NCBI GenBank assembly: GCA_963744575.1 | Contig: CAVUUF010000010.1 | Span: 1-64,000, forward strand | From: Palsa-504 sp963744575 | GTDB lineage: Bacteria > Actinomycetota > Actinomycetes > Streptosporangiales > Streptosporangiaceae | Direction: 5' to 3' | Length of the DNA stretch: 64,000 bases | Shown here: positions 8,678-16,306 of the stretch, piece by piece | Layout of the letters: each line of letters begins with the position of its first letter | Position numbering within the stretch: the first letter of the stretch is position 1 | Program-made: the position numbers and the translations under genes | The notes under the pieces: generated by a model | What the model was told of the DNA's origin: nothing | The model's input: the letters and a program-made list of their open reading frames with translations, nothing else | The model's database searches: none

Positions 8678-9058
8678 TTAGTCCTCTCCGGAGAACCGCT
8701 CCCATGCTGCCTGCTTCGACACGCCGAGCGCCTCGCCGATGCGGGTCCAGCTGACGCCCCGGCCGCGCAAGATATCCACATGGTCGCGCACCGCGGCGTC
8801 GACCTGGGAAACCACCGCTTGAATCCGCACCAGGCTTGCGAGCAGGTCGGCGTCTGGCCGCTCATCCCACCCGCCGACTTTAGGGACCAGCTCCTCGGCG
8901 AGGATGTGGTCGCACAGATCCACGCATTCGTTACAGATATAGACGCCCGGACCGGCGATGAGCTTGGCGATTGCCTTGCTGTCCTTGTTGCAGAACGAGC
9001 AGCACAATGTGGTCTCCGGCCGGGTGGCGCTTGCCGCGGAGGTTCGAGAGTTGGTCAT
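8678..9058 (-). CDS. ClpX-type zinc-finger protein with C-terminal helix-turn-helix
   Basis: A 126-residue protein. Residues 16-50 form a ClpX C4 zinc ribbon (C20-x2-C23 ... C42-x2-C45, with GPGVYICNECVDLC). Residues about 92-122 look like a helix-turn-helix (GVSWTRIGEALGVSKQAAWERF). The ATPase domain of ClpX is absent, so this is a small regulator or adaptor, not the unfoldase. Such proteins are common in streptomycetes; their targets are unknown. It is transcribed alone, behind the palindrome-rich region described next. The ISAzo13-like element touches its stop codon but leaves the protein complete. Confidence 0.85.
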   Translation of the reverse strand: MTNSRTSAASATRPETTLCCSFCNKDSKAIAKLIAGPGVYICNECVDLCDHILAEELVPKVGGWDERPDADLLASLVRIQAVVSQVDAAVRDHVDILRGRGVSWTRIGEALGVSKQAAWERFSGED

Positions 9059-9113
9059 AGCGTCAAGGTATCCCTGACAGTCTGTCGGGTCAAGGTAATC
9101 TTGACGGCTGGGC
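9059..9113 (-). promoter_or_regulatory. palindromic operator/promoter region of the zinc-finger gene
   Basis: Directly upstream of the ATG are two copies of GTCAAGGTA (9062-9070, 9089-9097). The second forms a perfect palindrome GTCAAG-GTAAT-CTTGAC (9089-9105), and between them is GACAG-T-CTGTC (9076-9086). On the coding strand TTGACC followed 17 bases later by TACCTT could be -35/-10 elements, with a second TTGAC next to the start. Autoregulation by the helix-turn-helix protein would be natural, but this is inference. Confidence 0.5.
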
Positions 9114-9204
9114 TAATGCGGCAAAGTACGGCACGGAACTACAGCAACGTCCCCTGACAGTCGCCAGCCAGCACGACCGGCCGCCCGGCCCGGAGACTCT
9201 GGCC

Positions 9205-9333
9205 AGCATGACCGAAGGGGCCGCGAGGCCGCGCTGGCCCGGGCCTTCGTACGCCTGGCGGACACGCTGGCCAGCGACTTCAACGTCGTCGACTTCCTGC
9301 AGGGCCTGTCCGCAGACTCCGTTGAGATCCGCC
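9205..9333 (+). pseudogene. GAF/ANTAR regulator N-terminal remnant
   Basis: About 35 residues in one frame (ALARAFVRLADTLASDFNVV, then DFLQGLSADSVEI) match the opening helix of GAF-ANTAR transcription antitermination regulators, which typically read FVELADTLVADFDVVDFL. The rest of the GAF domain and the ANTAR domain are gone. The remaining sequence up to 9551 shows nothing else recognisable. Confidence 0.45.
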
Positions 9334-9551
9334 TGTTGTGCCGGGTGCCAGCGTGGCGGGGGCGTCCCCACTGGCTCATGGTGTTTCCTGGCAGGCTTCG
9401 GGTTCACATCCCCCGCCCGCGCAGGGCGCGCCTATCCGAACTCCCGGGGAAGGCTTTCGCGGGCCCGGGTCCGGGTGATAAGACCATGCATCTAGGGGAC
9501 TGGCGGGCCGAGCGGGTCAGCGCGCAGGACCCAAACGGGAAGGAGTCCAGC

Positions 9552-10397
9552 GTGGGCCGGGTGAACGTCGACGGGGTCGGTATCGACTACGAGGTCACGG
9601 GGGAAGGGCCGCCGGTCGTGCTGCTGCACGGTTTCCCCGACTCCGGCCGGCTCTGGCGGCACCAGGTACCGGCACTGGCAGCGGCAGGATTCCAGGTCAT
9701 CGTCCCCGACCTGCGCGGTTACGGGCGCTCCGATAAGCCCGAGGCCATCGAGGCCTACTCGCTCATGCTCCTGGCCGGGGACGTGATGGCGATCCTGGCG
9801 GACCTGCAGGCCGACCGGGCCCACGTGGTAGGTCATGACTGGGGCGCCGCGCTGGCCTGGGCGCTGGCCTCCCTCACGCCCGGCCACGTCGACCATCTGG
9901 TCACGCTCTCGGTCGGCCACCCGTCCACCTTCCGCCGCACCCCGCGGCAGCGCGAGAAGTCGTGGTACATGCTGCTGTTCCAGTTCCCCGGCATCGCCGA
10001 GCGCTGGCTGACCGAGGACAACTGGTACAACTTCCGGACCTGGGCCGGACATCCCGACGCCGACCAGGTGATCGCCGACCTGGAGGCAACCGGTTCGCTG
10101 ACACCGGCCCTCAACTGGTACCGGGCCAACGTCCCGCCCGAATCGTGGGTCGGCCCGCCGCTGCAGCTTCCGCCGGTGCAGGCCCCCACCATGGGCATCT
10201 GGAGTACGGGAGATCCCGCCCTCACCGAGACCCAGATGACCGACTCCGCCGAGAACGTCGCGGGCCCGTGGCGGTACGAGCGCCTGGACGGCCCGGGCCA
10301 CTGGATGCAGCTGGACGCACCGGACCAGGTGAACGCGCTGCTGGTGGATTTCCTGCCCCGCGACGCCAGCCGAGAGGCGATCATCCCCGGCGGGTGA
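9552..10397 (+). CDS. alpha/beta hydrolase, epoxide hydrolase type
   Basis: A 281-residue cytosolic hydrolase. HGFPDS (residues 26-31) is the oxyanion-hole HGxP motif. VGHDWGA (93-99) places an aspartate, D96, at the nucleophile elbow as in soluble epoxide hydrolases and haloalkane dehalogenases; the catalytic histidine is in GPGHWMQ near residue 258. GTG 9552 is chosen because AAGGAG lies 6 bases upstream. A longer open frame to 9336 lacks family similarity. Substrate cannot be predicted. The next gene follows in the same direction after 74 bp. Confidence 0.85.
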   Translation: MGRVNVDGVGIDYEVTGEGPPVVLLHGFPDSGRLWRHQVPALAAAGFQVIVPDLRGYGRSDKPEAIEAYSLMLLAGDVMAILADLQADRAHVVGHDWGAALAWALASLTPGHVDHLVTLSVGHPSTFRRTPRQREKSWYMLLFQFPGIAERWLTEDNWYNFRTWAGHPDADQVIADLEATGSLTPALNWYRANVPPESWVGPPLQLPPVQAPTMGIWSTGDPALTETQMTDSAENVAGPWRYERLDGPGHWMQLDAPDQVNALLVDFLPRDASREAIIPGG

Positions 10398-10471
10398 TGC
10401 GCGCCGGGCCGCCCGGGCGCAGACTGGGGTCAGCACGGGCCCTGCGGCACAGACGATGGGGGGCTGGGACA

Positions 10472-10996
10472 TTGTTCGGCAGGAAAGGGCGCGAGGAGCG
10501 GCGGTTCGACCGCGTCGCCACCCGGTACAAGATGCGCCAGCGCATCCTCTCCCTCGGCGACGACTACGAGATCGAGAACGACCGTGGTGAGCGGGTATAC
10601 AAGCTCGACGGCAAGGCGCTGCGGATCCGCCGGACCATCCTGCTGAAGGACATGGACGGCCGCGAACTGGTCAAGATCCAGGAAAAGATGCTGCACATCA
10701 AGGACAGCATGGAGATCGAGGGGCCAGCCGGGAACCGGATCGTCATGGTCAAGAAGGCCCTGATCACACCGTTGCGCGAACGGTGGATCGTCAATCTCGA
10801 AGACGGCCAGGACCTGCACGTCCAGGGCAACATCGTCGACCACGAGTACCGGATCGAACGGGACAAGGACCCGGTCGCGGAGGTGTCCAAGCGGTGGTTC
10901 CGGGTCCGCGACACCTTCGGTGTCGAGGTGGCCCCGGGCGAGGACGACGTCCTGATGCTCGCGGTCACCGCGGTCCTCGACCACATGGCCCACTAA
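10472..10996 (+). CDS. LURP-one-related (Tubby-like) protein
   Basis: A 174-residue protein of the LURP-one-related family, a twelve-strand barrel around a central helix related to Tubby and scramblase. Characteristic blocks are YKMRQRILSLGDDYEIEND, RVYKLDGKALRIR, KIQEKMLHIKDSMEIE and WFRVRDTFGVEV. Bacterial members are abundant in actinobacteria and have no settled function. TTG 10472 is taken as start because a GGGGGG tract precedes it by 8 bases and the family begins (M)FGR. It ends in the antiparallel methyltransferase relic (4-bp overlap). Confidence 0.85.
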   Translation: MFGRKGREERRFDRVATRYKMRQRILSLGDDYEIENDRGERVYKLDGKALRIRRTILLKDMDGRELVKIQEKMLHIKDSMEIEGPAGNRIVMVKKALITPLRERWIVNLEDGQDLHVQGNIVDHEYRIERDKDPVAEVSKRWFRVRDTFGVEVAPGEDDVLMLAVTAVLDHMAH

Positions 10997-11323
10997 GGCC
11001 GGTCCATCAGGACGAACACTCCCCAGCCCAGGTACTCGCGCCGGTACCGGACGTGGCGCGCCGGGGCGGTGCTGAGCTCGGCCCGCATCGCGGCGGCCAG
11101 TTCGTCGTCCCGATTCGCGTCCAGCCAGCGCCGGATGTTCAGCCACTGCGGTGCGGCGTAGCGGTCCCAGCTGCCGGAGTCGGCGAGCATCATCTCCACT
11201 ACATCGCACCCCAGCCGGCGCCGGGCGCACCGCCCGCCCCAGGGCCGCCAGCTTCTCGTCGCTGAGCGGGTTGTGGATGCGGTGGCTGCTCTCACGGATG
11301 GTGAAACTACGCGGAAGGTCCAC
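10993..11323 (-). pseudogene. SAM-dependent methyltransferase, middle deleted
   Basis: Read leftwards from 11323, the first 32 residues (PRSFTIRESSHRIHNPLSDE, then KLAALGRA) are the N-terminus of a class I methyltransferase. The sequence then jumps, with a frame change near 11225, to the C-terminal 75 residues (VEMMLADSGSWDRYAAPQW, then RYRREYLGWGVF). The SAM-binding GxGxG region that should lie between them, some 130 residues, is missing. Both ends belong to the same protein family, so a single internal deletion explains it. Confidence 0.75.
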
Positions 11324-11438
11324 AGGTCAGATCATCACGAATGAGGCCGGACGGGTCTACCCGGTTATCGCATCCTGCAAACGATCGCATCGGCCACCGG
11401 CCGCCCGCACCGCCCGGCCGCTCTGGCATTATCGAATC

Positions 11439-11888
11439 GTGACCAGCACCGACCTCGACCGCCTCGCGCGGACCGCCTACGAAGCCCACCGCGACGCCCA
11501 GTCCGGGCCCCTCCCGTCGTGGGAAGACGCCACGGCGCAGGAGAAGCAGGCCTGGAGGGCCGCGGTGACCGCCGTCACCGGCCAGGGCGACGTCACCCTC
11601 ACCGAAGCGGGCCACACCCCGTCGATCGTCGTTCAGGCCGGCAACCAGACCCACGTCTTCCGTAAGGACTTCACCGCGGGACGCCAGGGCTCGCTGATCA
11701 TCAGCGACGATCATGCCTCCGGCCAGCACTGCCTCTTCCAGCCCGCGCACGGCTACTGGTACGTGGAGGACCTCAACTCCACCAACGGCACCTGGCTCAA
11801 CGGGCGCCGCATCTTCAAGGCCCAGCGGCTGAAGAAGGGCGACAAGGTCAAGATCGGCCGCACCGTCATAGTCGTCGCGTCGACGTAA
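11439..11888 (+). CDS. FHA-domain protein
   Basis: A 149-residue protein with a short helical N-terminus (ARTAYEAHRDAQ, WEDATAQEKQAWR) and a forkhead-associated phosphothreonine-binding domain over residues about 60-146. The FHA signature is seen as GRQGSLIISDDHASGQH (the GR, S and H positions) and VEDLNSTNGTWLNG. Such proteins read out Ser/Thr kinase signalling; no kinase gene is in the window. GTG 11439 gives a normal N-terminus; the longer frame upstream overlaps the methyltransferase relic. Confidence 0.85.
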   Translation: MTSTDLDRLARTAYEAHRDAQSGPLPSWEDATAQEKQAWRAAVTAVTGQGDVTLTEAGHTPSIVVQAGNQTHVFRKDFTAGRQGSLIISDDHASGQHCLFQPAHGYWYVEDLNSTNGTWLNGRRIFKAQRLKKGDKVKIGRTVIVVAST

Positions 11889-11982
11889 GGCGGCCGCCAT
11901 TCCCTCAGGCCCCACTAGCCTCACACGTCCCGTTATTCCCAGCCGCCAGGCCTCGCCCCGGCCCGCGGCCGCCCGCCAACAG

Positions 11983-12031
11983 CATCGCTGTCACATCGAT
12001 GTCGCCCCGCAGCATCGCTGCCGCATCGTTG
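11983..12031. repeat. CATCGNTG array A (four boxes)
   Basis: Four octamers CATCGNTG begin at 11983, 11994, 12013 and 12024, spacing 11, 19, 11. A second, inverted array of the same design is at 20488-20537; the two share a nearly identical core of about 28 bp when one is reverse-complemented. It lies in the convergent spacer between the FHA gene and the phosphatase gene. Confidence 0.8.
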
Positions 12032-12078
12032 TCGTTAAGGCCGGGGCCCGCGCACGCTGGGGTACGGGGCACGCGCCA

Positions 12079-12116
12079 GGCCCGTTCGGGATCAAAGACT
12101 TAAGGCCGAACGGACC
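12079..12116. terminator. inverted pair of GCCGAACGG motif at the convergent 3' ends
   Basis: CCGTTCGG (12082-12089) and CCGAACGG (12106-12113) can form an 8-bp stem around a 16-base loop that includes the phosphatase stop codon. Each arm is a copy of the dispersed motif GCCGAACGGRCC. No U-tract follows, so intrinsic termination is only a possibility. Confidence 0.4.
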
Positions 12117-14121
12117 TGGTGCCTGTGTCCGCCACCCCGCGTGCGATGCTGGCCTCGGCCTCGCCCCTGGTGACGTGGTCCAGCCGGACCAGGTCGAGGA
12201 CTACGTGGGCGGCGCTGGCCGGCGCGGTGAGCAGGGTCAGCTCCCGCCCGTGGGCCGTGAGCTGCTCGCTGACCGCGTACAGGGCCTGGACCCCCGCGCT
12301 GGCCAGCTCGGTGACGCCGGTGAGGTCGGCGACCAGCGGGACCGTGCCGCCCCGGCTGGCCGAAAGCAGCCGCCGGGCCAGTACGTCGGCGGTGGTGATG
12401 TCGACCGGGCCCTGGATGACGGCCCTGGCGGTGGCGCCCCCGGTGGCCGAGGTGTCCACCGCGAAGGACGGCTCCGCCGTCCTGGCAGCCGGCGCGCTGC
12501 GGCCGGGGTCCAGGATGGCGGGCCGGCGCAGCCGGTGCCGCAGGGTCACGATCGTGCCCCGGGTGCGCACGGTGCCGTCGGCGTCCTGCGGGTGGCTGAC
12601 CACCAGCCGGTCCACGACGTGCCCGGCCACCATCAGGCCATGGCCGCGGTCGGCGTCGGCCACCTCGGGCGGCCGCCATCGCCCGTGGTCGGTCACCCGG
12701 CACTCCACGTAGCCGTCGTCGCCCAGAGTGGCGTCGAACTCGATCGCGCCGGGCGCCTCCCGTGCGTAGGCGTGCTCGATGGCATTGGTGAACACCTCCA
12801 CCATGGCCAGGTGCAGTGCCTCCCAGTCGTCGGCGGCGGCGTCGAGCCGGCTCAGCCAGCCGGCGAAGGCGTCCCGGGCGGCGGTCAGGCTGGACCGTTC
12901 GGCCGGCAGCCCCAGGTGCAGCGCCGGGACCGGCTCGGTCAGCCGCTGCGCGGCCAGCGCGGTGATGTCGTCGGTGTGGCCGGTGCGGGTCAGCAGCTCC
13001 ACGGTGAGCTGGCACACCCGCTCCGCCGCGGCCGGGTCGGCACCGAGGGCCAGGATCCGGTTGGCGGCCGCGTCGGCGGCGACCGCGGCGAGTTCGGCCA
13101 TGGCCTCGGCGATGGTCCGGCTCGGCCGCTCGATCAGGCCGTCGCTGTACAGCAGCACCAGCTCGCCGGGGGTGAGCGCGCTGGTCGCGAGGACGGGCGG
13201 CGAGCCGGTGCCGAGTGGTCCCGTTCCGGTGGCTGCCAGGTACCTGGCCGTCCCCTCGGCGCCGATGACCAGCGGCGGGGGATGACCGCAGGTGGTGTAG
13301 CGCAGCTGCCCGCCCGCCGGGTCCAGCACGGCCAGGGCCAGCGTCGCGGCCCGCAGGGCCGGGTACCTGGCCGCGAAGGCGTCGGTCCGCCGCAGCACCT
13401 GGCCCAGATCGGCCTCGGCGGCGAGCAGTTCGGCCAGCACGGCGCGCAGCTGCCCCATCGCGGCCGAGGCGGCCACGCCATGGCCCACCACGTCGCCGAC
13501 CACGAGCGCGACGCTGCCGCCGGCCAGCGGGATCGCGTCGAACCAGTCGCCGCCGGCTGAGTGCTCGCGCCCGGCCACCATGTACCGGGCCGCGATCCTG
13601 GCCTGGGGCAGCACGGGCAGGGCGGTGGGCAGCAGCGCCTCCTGGAGTTCGGCCGCGATCGCGCGGGCCCCCGGGATTGCCTGCCCGGCTCCGGCCGCCC
13701 GCCGCTCTTTCACCCGGGCGGTGACGTCGGTGGCGATGACCAGGAGCCCGTTGACCCTGCCGTCGGCGGCCCGCCGGGGCAGCACGGTGAAGTCGGCGTA
13801 CACCTCGCGGATGCCGTCCGGGCCCAGGCCGACCTGCGCCCGCCACTCGGTGCCCGTCTCCGGCTGCCCGGACGCGTACACCCGGTCGAGCAGCTCGAAC
13901 AGCTGCTGCCCGGCCAGCTCGGGGAAGGCGTCCCGGCAGGCCAGGCCGATCAGGTCGGACCGGCCGGTGAAGGCCCGGAACGCCGCGTTCGTCGCGGCGA
14001 GGCGGTGATCGGGGCCGTCCAGCGCCGTCAGCCCCATCGGCAACTGCTCGAAGGCGTCCCGCACCGCGCTGGCCTCGCCCACCAGCCGCTCCAGGATGTC
14101 GTCGTGAGCAGTACCGGGCAC
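12100..14121 (-). CDS. PAS-PP2C-HATPase-STAS fusion, RsbU/RsbW/RsbV-type stress regulator
   Basis: A 673-residue soluble protein combining a whole partner-switching module. A PAS domain (about 18-135) would sense the signal. A PP2C/SpoIIE phosphatase (about 155-392) carries GGDWFD, GDVVGHG, YSDGLIE and TDDIT metal motifs. A GHKL anti-sigma kinase domain (about 410-530) has the N-box EVFTNAIEHAY. A C-terminal STAS domain (about 563-653) resembles an anti-sigma antagonist. Start GTG 14121 is preferred because GGGAGG lies 6 bases upstream and a sigma-B-like promoter sits at 14156-14179; a longer frame to 14232 would cover that promoter. Whether the kinase domain binds a sigma factor is inference. 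Confidence 0.9.
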   Translation of the reverse strand: MPGTAHDDILERLVGEASAVRDAFEQLPMGLTALDGPDHRLAATNAAFRAFTGRSDLIGLACRDAFPELAGQQLFELLDRVYASGQPETGTEWRAQVGLGPDGIREVYADFTVLPRRAADGRVNGLLVIATDVTARVKERRAAGAGQAIPGARAIAAELQEALLPTALPVLPQARIAARYMVAGREHSAGGDWFDAIPLAGGSVALVVGDVVGHGVAASAAMGQLRAVLAELLAAEADLGQVLRRTDAFAARYPALRAATLALAVLDPAGGQLRYTTCGHPPPLVIGAEGTARYLAATGTGPLGTGSPPVLATSALTPGELVLLYSDGLIERPSRTIAEAMAELAAVAADAAANRILALGADPAAAERVCQLTVELLTRTGHTDDITALAAQRLTEPVPALHLGLPAERSSLTAARDAFAGWLSRLDAAADDWEALHLAMVEVFTNAIEHAYAREAPGAIEFDATLGDDGYVECRVTDHGRWRPPEVADADRGHGLMVAGHVVDRLVVSHPQDADGTVRTRGTIVTLRHRLRRPAILDPGRSAPAARTAEPSFAVDTSATGGATARAVIQGPVDITTADVLARRLLSASRGGTVPLVADLTGVTELASAGVQALYAVSEQLTAHGRELTLLTAPASAAHVVLDLVRLDHVTRGEAEASIARGVADTGTRSVRP

Positions 14122-14155
14122 CGGCCGCCTCCCTGATTCCTCCCTGACCGGGGAT

Positions 14156-14179
14156 CTACCCCCATGGCGTACCCCAAAC
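14156..14179 (-). promoter_or_regulatory. sigma-B-like promoter of the PAS-PP2C-HATPase-STAS gene
   Basis: On the minus strand GTTT (14179-14176), 14 bases, then GGGTAG (14161-14156) match the actinobacterial stress-sigma consensus (GNNT, N14-16, GGGTAY-like). The predicted start of transcription would fall about 25 bases before the GTG codon. Confidence 0.55.
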
Positions 14180-14247
14180 GGGTTAGACCGCTTCTCCTGG
14201 GGCAGAAGGATGCCAGTACGAGAGATTTCCAACGGAAGGAAACGGTA

Positions 14248-14430
14248 GTGAGCGCCACCGATAAGGCCAAGAACAAGGCCCAGGAGACGAAGGGAAAGGC
14301 CAAGGAGACCGTCGGCAAGGCCGTCGGCAACGAGAGCCTCGAGGCCAAGGGCCAGGCCGAGCAGGCCAAGGGCAACGTGAAGCAGGCCGGTGAGAAGATC
14401 AAGGACGCCGGGAAAGGCCTGAAGCCCTGA
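14248..14430 (+). CDS. csbD: CsbD-family stress protein
   Basis: A 60-residue, Lys/Ala/Glu-rich hydrophilic protein. It is built of short repeats AKNKAQETKGKAKETVGKA and EAKGQAEQAKGNVKQAGEKI, the CsbD four-helix pattern. CsbD-like proteins are classic members of the general stress (sigma-B) regulon; their biochemical role is not established. GTG 14248 with GGAAGGA 8 bases upstream is the start; the longer frame from 14164 is not family-like. It is divergent from the stress-phosphatase gene. Confidence 0.85.
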   Translation: MSATDKAKNKAQETKGKAKETVGKAVGNESLEAKGQAEQAKGNVKQAGEKIKDAGKGLKP

Positions 14431-14434
14431 ACTG

Positions 14435-14463
14435 GTGTGGATCGCCGATTACCGGGTAATCGG
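14435..14463 (+). promoter_or_regulatory. sigma-B-like promoter overlapping a perfect 19-bp palindrome
   Basis: GTGT (14435-14438), 15 bases, then GGGTAA (14454-14459) resembles the stress-sigma consensus and would serve the small membrane protein at 14521. The -10 region lies within CCGATTACC-G-GGTAATCGG (14445-14463), a perfect palindrome that could be an operator or the csbD transcript's terminal hairpin. Confidence 0.5.
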
Positions 14464-14520
14464 ATCCTGTTCTGGCGCCGCCGCGGAGGCAGGGCCATAC
14501 AGAAAGAAGGAAATCAGCTC

Positions 14521-14706
14521 ATGGGAATTATATTGCTGGTCCTCCTGCTCGCCCTGATCCTCGGCGGGCTGGGCTTCGTGATTCACATCCTGTGGTGGAT
14601 CGCCCTGATCGTGCTGGTGATCTGGCTGGTCGGGTTCGTCGTCCGGATGGGCGAGGGGAGCTCGCGGGGTCGCTGGTACCGCTGGTTACCGGCCTGCCGC
14701 GGCTAG
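14521..14706 (+). CDS. small hydrophobic membrane protein
   Basis: A 61-residue protein with two membrane segments (about 3-20, LLVLLLALILGGLGFVI, and 24-44, WIALIVLVIWLVGFVV) and a short basic cytoplasmic tail (RMGEGSSRGRWYRW). The strong AAGAAGGAA site 8 bases before ATG 14521 fixes the start. Similar short hydrophobic proteins occur next to csbD genes in many actinobacteria and Gram-positive bacteria. Function unknown; stress-linked by context. Confidence 0.75.
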   Translation: MGIILLVLLLALILGGLGFVIHILWWIALIVLVIWLVGFVVRMGEGSSRGRWYRWLPACRG

Positions 14707-14713
14707 CAGCGCG

Positions 14714-15139
14714 CTAGCCGGCGGTTGCTTCCGGCTCACCTGACTCCCTGGCGTCGCGGCCGTTCCCGGCCGCGACGCCAGATGCGTTCGGGCCGCCTGT
14801 TGATCCGGCGGCGAGGGCTTCGTCGACGGTGTCGTACATCGGCAGCCGGTCGGCCAGGCCGGTGATCCATAGCGCCTTGGTGTACCGGTAGCGCGCGCCC
14901 GCCAGCAGGAACGCCCCGCCGCCCGCCACCTGGTGCCGCCAGTGGCCGACGATCACGGCCAGCGCCGTGGTGTCCATGAAGTCGATGCCGGACATGTCGA
15001 GGATCACCCGGTCGCTGCCGGCGGTGGCGTCGGCCAGGAAGTCGTCGAACGGCTGGCTCGAGGTCACGTCGAGCTCGCCGTGGACGCTCGCGACCACGCT
15101 GTCGCCGCGCGTTTCCATCGAGAAGCGAGGCTCGGTCAC
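14714..15139 (-). CDS. STAS-domain anti-sigma factor antagonist
   Basis: A 141-residue protein. Residues 5-105 form a STAS domain: FSMETRGDSVVASVHGELDV, then VILDMSGIDFMDTTALAVIV, where the DxSxxxFMD(S/T)T loop carries the usual phosphorylation site. A Gly/Ala-rich tail of about 25 residues follows. It would be dephosphorylated by a PP2C partner such as those encoded on either side and then free a sigma factor. GTG 15139 has GGGAG 8 bases upstream. A possible sigma-B-like promoter is at 15197-15219. Confidence 0.85.
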   Translation of the reverse strand: MTEPRFSMETRGDSVVASVHGELDVTSSQPFDDFLADATAGSDRVILDMSGIDFMDTTALAVIVGHWRHQVAGGGAFLLAGARYRYTKALWITGLADRLPMYDTVDEALAAGSTGGPNASGVAAGNGRDARESGEPEATAG

Positions 15140-15196
15140 GGCGCGCTCCCACGGTTCTGCTCGGACGGGCGATGGTCACCAGAAGCGTATTCCTGA

Positions 15197-15219
15197 TTAC
15201 CCGGCCCGTGTCGGCATAC
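15197..15219 (-). promoter_or_regulatory. possible sigma-B-like promoter of the STAS gene
   Basis: On the minus strand GTAT (15219-15216), 13 bases, then GGGTAA (15202-15197). The spacer is one base short of the usual range, so the call is weaker than the other two. Confidence 0.35.
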
Positions 15220-15303
15220 CGGGCCGGCGCGCCAACCGCACAGATGTACTGTTGGTCGGTACATGACTGACCGGCAACCCCGAATGCATAGGAATGCGTG
15301 TTC

Positions 15304-15923
15304 ATGGACGTCGACAGCAGCCAGCGGCGGATGACTGCCTATATGCGCGATCACCAGGACAAGGTGGTCGGGCGCTGGACCGAGCTGGTGGTGACGGCCC
15401 TGCGCGGCCGGAGTTCGGCCGCCGAGGTGCGGCGCGAGCTTGACCGACGAAGTTGCCCTCACCGGCATCCTGCGTAACCTGCTGTCTAACGGCATAAAGT
15501 ACACCGATCGTGGCGAAGTGCGGCTGAGTACACGGGTGACGGGAAACAGGCTGGAGATCACCGTGGCCGACACCGGCATTGGCATACCGGCCGGCCTGAC
15601 AGAGCATGTCTTCGAGGAGTTCTACCAGGTGCCCGGCGTCCGCCGGGGCGGCACCGGGCTCGGCCTGCCCTACGCGCGCCGGCTGGCCCGGATCCTGGGC
15701 GGCGACCTCACGCTGACCAGCGAGCCGGGCGCGGGCACCACCGTCGTGCTCGACCTGCCGCTGCGCGCTGCCGGCCCGGCTGCCCGCCTCGGTGCCCGCC
15801 GTCATCATCACCGGCGCCGACCTGCCGACCCCGCCGCGGGCCGCGGCCCAGCTGCGGAAGGACGAGCTCACCAGGGAGCGGCTGGAGTTCACCATCCGCA
15901 CGGTCCTCAGGGACGCGGCATGA
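15304..15923 (+). pseudogene. collapsed RsbRD/histidine-kinase/receiver relic
   Basis: Three protein pieces lie head to tail in different frames. 15304-15450 encodes an RsbRD-like N-terminal helix bundle (MRDHQDKVVGRWTELVVTAL, AAEVRREL). From 15440 comes a histidine-kinase ATPase domain (GILRNLLSNGIKYTDRGEV, VADTGIGIP, GGTGLGLPYARRLA, then LTLTSEPGAGTTVVLDLPL) without its H-box. 15774-15923, in a further frame, is the end of a receiver or signalling protein (VPAVIITGADLPTPP, then LRKDELTRERLEFTIRTVL). Large segments between them are deleted. The stop overlaps the next start (ATGA at 15920). Confidence 0.65.
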
Positions 15924-16306
15924 CCGACAGCCCGGCCGTCGTGCTCCTGCTCGACCCCGCGTCGGGCGAGCTGCAGATCGTGAACTGCGGGCACATGCCC
16001 CCGTTGCTTGTCGACGGCCCGGACGCGGTTTACCGGGGCGAGGGCGGCCTGCTGCTCGGCCTGCCCATGCACGAGCCGCACGTGGAAACGACGACCCTCC
16101 CGCCGGGAGGCACCCTGCTGCTGATGACCGACGGCCTGGTCGAGGACCGTGGCATCTTCCTCGACGTCAACCTGGAGAAGCTGCGCGTCGCGGCCCAGGA
16201 GGTGAGCGGCGCCGACGTGGAGGCCTTCAGCAATCACCTGATGTCCATCTTCGGCCCTCGGGAGGACGACGTGGCGATGATCGCGGTCCGCCGGATGACG
16301 ACATGA
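15920..16306 (+). pseudogene. PP2C/SpoIIE phosphatase, C-terminal half only
   Basis: A 128-residue open frame that starts inside a PP2C domain: VVLLLDPASGELQIVNCGHM, PPLLV, TLLLMTDGLVEDRG and a final EDDVAMIAV metal-binding strand. The N-terminal half with the GGDxxD and DVxGHG metal sites is missing, so it cannot be catalytically complete. The start and stop are translationally coupled to its neighbours (ATGA overlaps at 15920 and 16303), so it may still be translated as a scaffold. I judge it a relic of a full phosphatase gene. Confidence 0.6.
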
